The notes beneath the pieces are model-generated. The model had not been told where the DNA came from. It saw only the letters and a program-made list of their open reading frames with translations, and searched no databases. Source: JBJKRW01 sp046704445 (GTDB taxonomy: Bacteria; Patescibacteriota; Microgenomatia; UBA1406; GWC2-37-13). From it: 7,322 nucleotides of DNA. The stretch covers positions 1 to 7,322 of the forward strand of contig JBJKRW010000052.1 in NCBI GenBank assembly GCA_046704445.1, given 5' to 3'. The translations under genes and the position numbers were made by a program. The first letter of the stretch is position 1. Each line of letters begins with the position of its first letter. Below, one piece after another: positions 6,887 to 7,322 of the stretch.

Positions 6887-7213
6887 TTAATTACCATAAA
6901 CCTTGCCTTTTGTTGCATCTAATTTTATTATTTGTCCGTCCTTTAATATTAACGTAGCTTTTTTAGTACCGACTATGCATGGAATTTTTAACTCTCTGGA
7001 GATAATTGCTGCGTGTGATAAAACTCCGCCTATATTGGTAATAATACCGCCGGCCTTCATCATGGCATGCATATATAAGGGATCGGTCATATCGGCAACC
7101 AAGATGTCTCCTTTTTTCAGCTTGTGAGATTCCGAAGGATCACGAAGTATTTTTACCTTGCCTTTTGCTGATCCCAAGCTTGCCGGTGTACCCTTCAGCA
7201 GTATTTTACTCAT
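6887..7213 (-). CDS. Free-standing PEP-utilising enzyme mobile domain, first copy
   Basis: First gene of the minus-strand operon: a 108-residue stand-alone PEP-utilizers (PF00391) domain. It keeps the family pattern well: KGTPASLGSAKGKVKIL (7-23), KKGDILVADMTDPLY (33-47), then GGIITNIGGVLSHAAIISRE (55-74), IPCIVGTKKAT (77-87), and LDATKGKVY at the end. H67 is the predicted phosphohistidine; S66 is kept, but the Thr two residues before the His (the regulatory Thr in plant PPDK) is L65. In full enzymes this domain swings phosphate between an ATP-grasp and a PEP-binding barrel, neither of which is present here. Partners could be encoded elsewhere, or the domain may have a new role with the downstream proteins. 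The start is fixed by the family alignment, and the adjacent promoter would give a very short leader. Confidence 0.95.
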   Translation of the reverse strand: MSKILLKGTPASLGSAKGKVKILRDPSESHKLKKGDILVADMTDPLYMHAMMKAGGIITNIGGVLSHAAIISRELKIPCIVGTKKATLILKDGQIIKLDATKGKVYGN

Positions 7214-7224
7214 GTTATGAGGTA

Positions 7225-7253
7225 ATTATAGCAAGCGGTTTCTCCGAACTCAT
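7225..7253 (-). promoter_or_regulatory. Extended -10 promoter of the mobile-domain operon
   Basis: On the minus strand TGCTATAAT (7225-7233) is a perfect extended -10 (TGnTATAAT). A weak -35, ATGAGT (7248-7253), lies upstream with a 17-base spacer. Only 11 bases separate the -10 from the ATG at 7211-7213, so the predicted transcript starts about 4-5 bases before the start codon. No Shine-Dalgarno is present. It should drive all four genes down to the acetyltransferase. Confidence 0.7.
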
Positions 7254-7322
7254 AATTAAAAGAATCTTTCAGTTTTTGATCATAAAGCACTATGCGGATG
7301 TTAAATATTATTAAGATAAAAA

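Noticed and set aside
6619..7127. Open frames on the plus strand opposite the mobile-domain genes
   Set aside because: They mirror the codon pattern of the real minus-strand genes, have no recognisable domains, and lie entirely within well-supported coding sequence.
7254..7322. Possible RNA gene or small ORF at the right edge
   Set aside because: The 69 bases beyond the promoter are AT-rich with no tRNA-like stems, no convincing hairpin and no ORF.
1..7322. CRISPR array, insertion sequence or integrase attachment site
   Set aside because: No regularly spaced repeats, transposase or integrase motifs, or terminal inverted repeats were seen on either strand.

Overview
The window looks like part of a small, AT-leaning bacterial genome. 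TGA acts as a normal stop (it ends the second ABC gene and the 305-residue gene), so the code is standard and not the UGA-glycine code of Gracilibacteria. Three things are reminiscent of the Candidate Phyla Radiation (Patescibacteria, perhaps a Microgenomates-like lineage): free-standing PEP-utiliser mobile domains, a membrane-anchored peptidoglycan-binding/CAP protein with a Pro/Ser/Thr linker, and tight or overlapping genes with few Shine-Dalgarno sites. This placement is an inference from gene style, not a database result.

Left part (1-3305, + strand): two ABC exporter half-transporter genes joined by an ATGA overlap. The first is cut by the window edge and lacks its first two membrane helices. 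Their nucleotide-binding domains are complementary. The first has a canonical LSGGQ but lacks the catalytic Glu and switch His. The second has Glu and His but an ISQGQ signature. Together they should form one asymmetric heterodimeric exporter of the TM287/288, BmrCD or LmrCD type; the substrate cannot be read from sequence.

Middle (3306-5117): a convergent gene on the minus strand encodes a protein with three membrane helices, a peptidoglycan-binding domain and a CAP/SCP domain, probably displayed at the cell wall. It is divergent from a DUF1697 gene on the plus strand across a 139-bp AT-rich intergenic region, which contains a 10-bp palindrome and two CATATG boxes 11 bp apart.

Right part (5104-7213, minus strand): a compact four-gene operon read from right to left. 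It encodes two tandemly duplicated 108-residue PEP-utiliser mobile (phosphohistidine) domains, an unrecognised 305-residue protein, and a GNAT N-acetyltransferase. Spacings are 8 bp, an 8-bp overlap and 13 bp. A strong extended -10 promoter lies so close to the first start codon that the mRNA is probably almost leaderless. The mobile domains are on their own, without the ATP-grasp or PEP-binding barrel they normally serve, so this operon is the best candidate for something undescribed.
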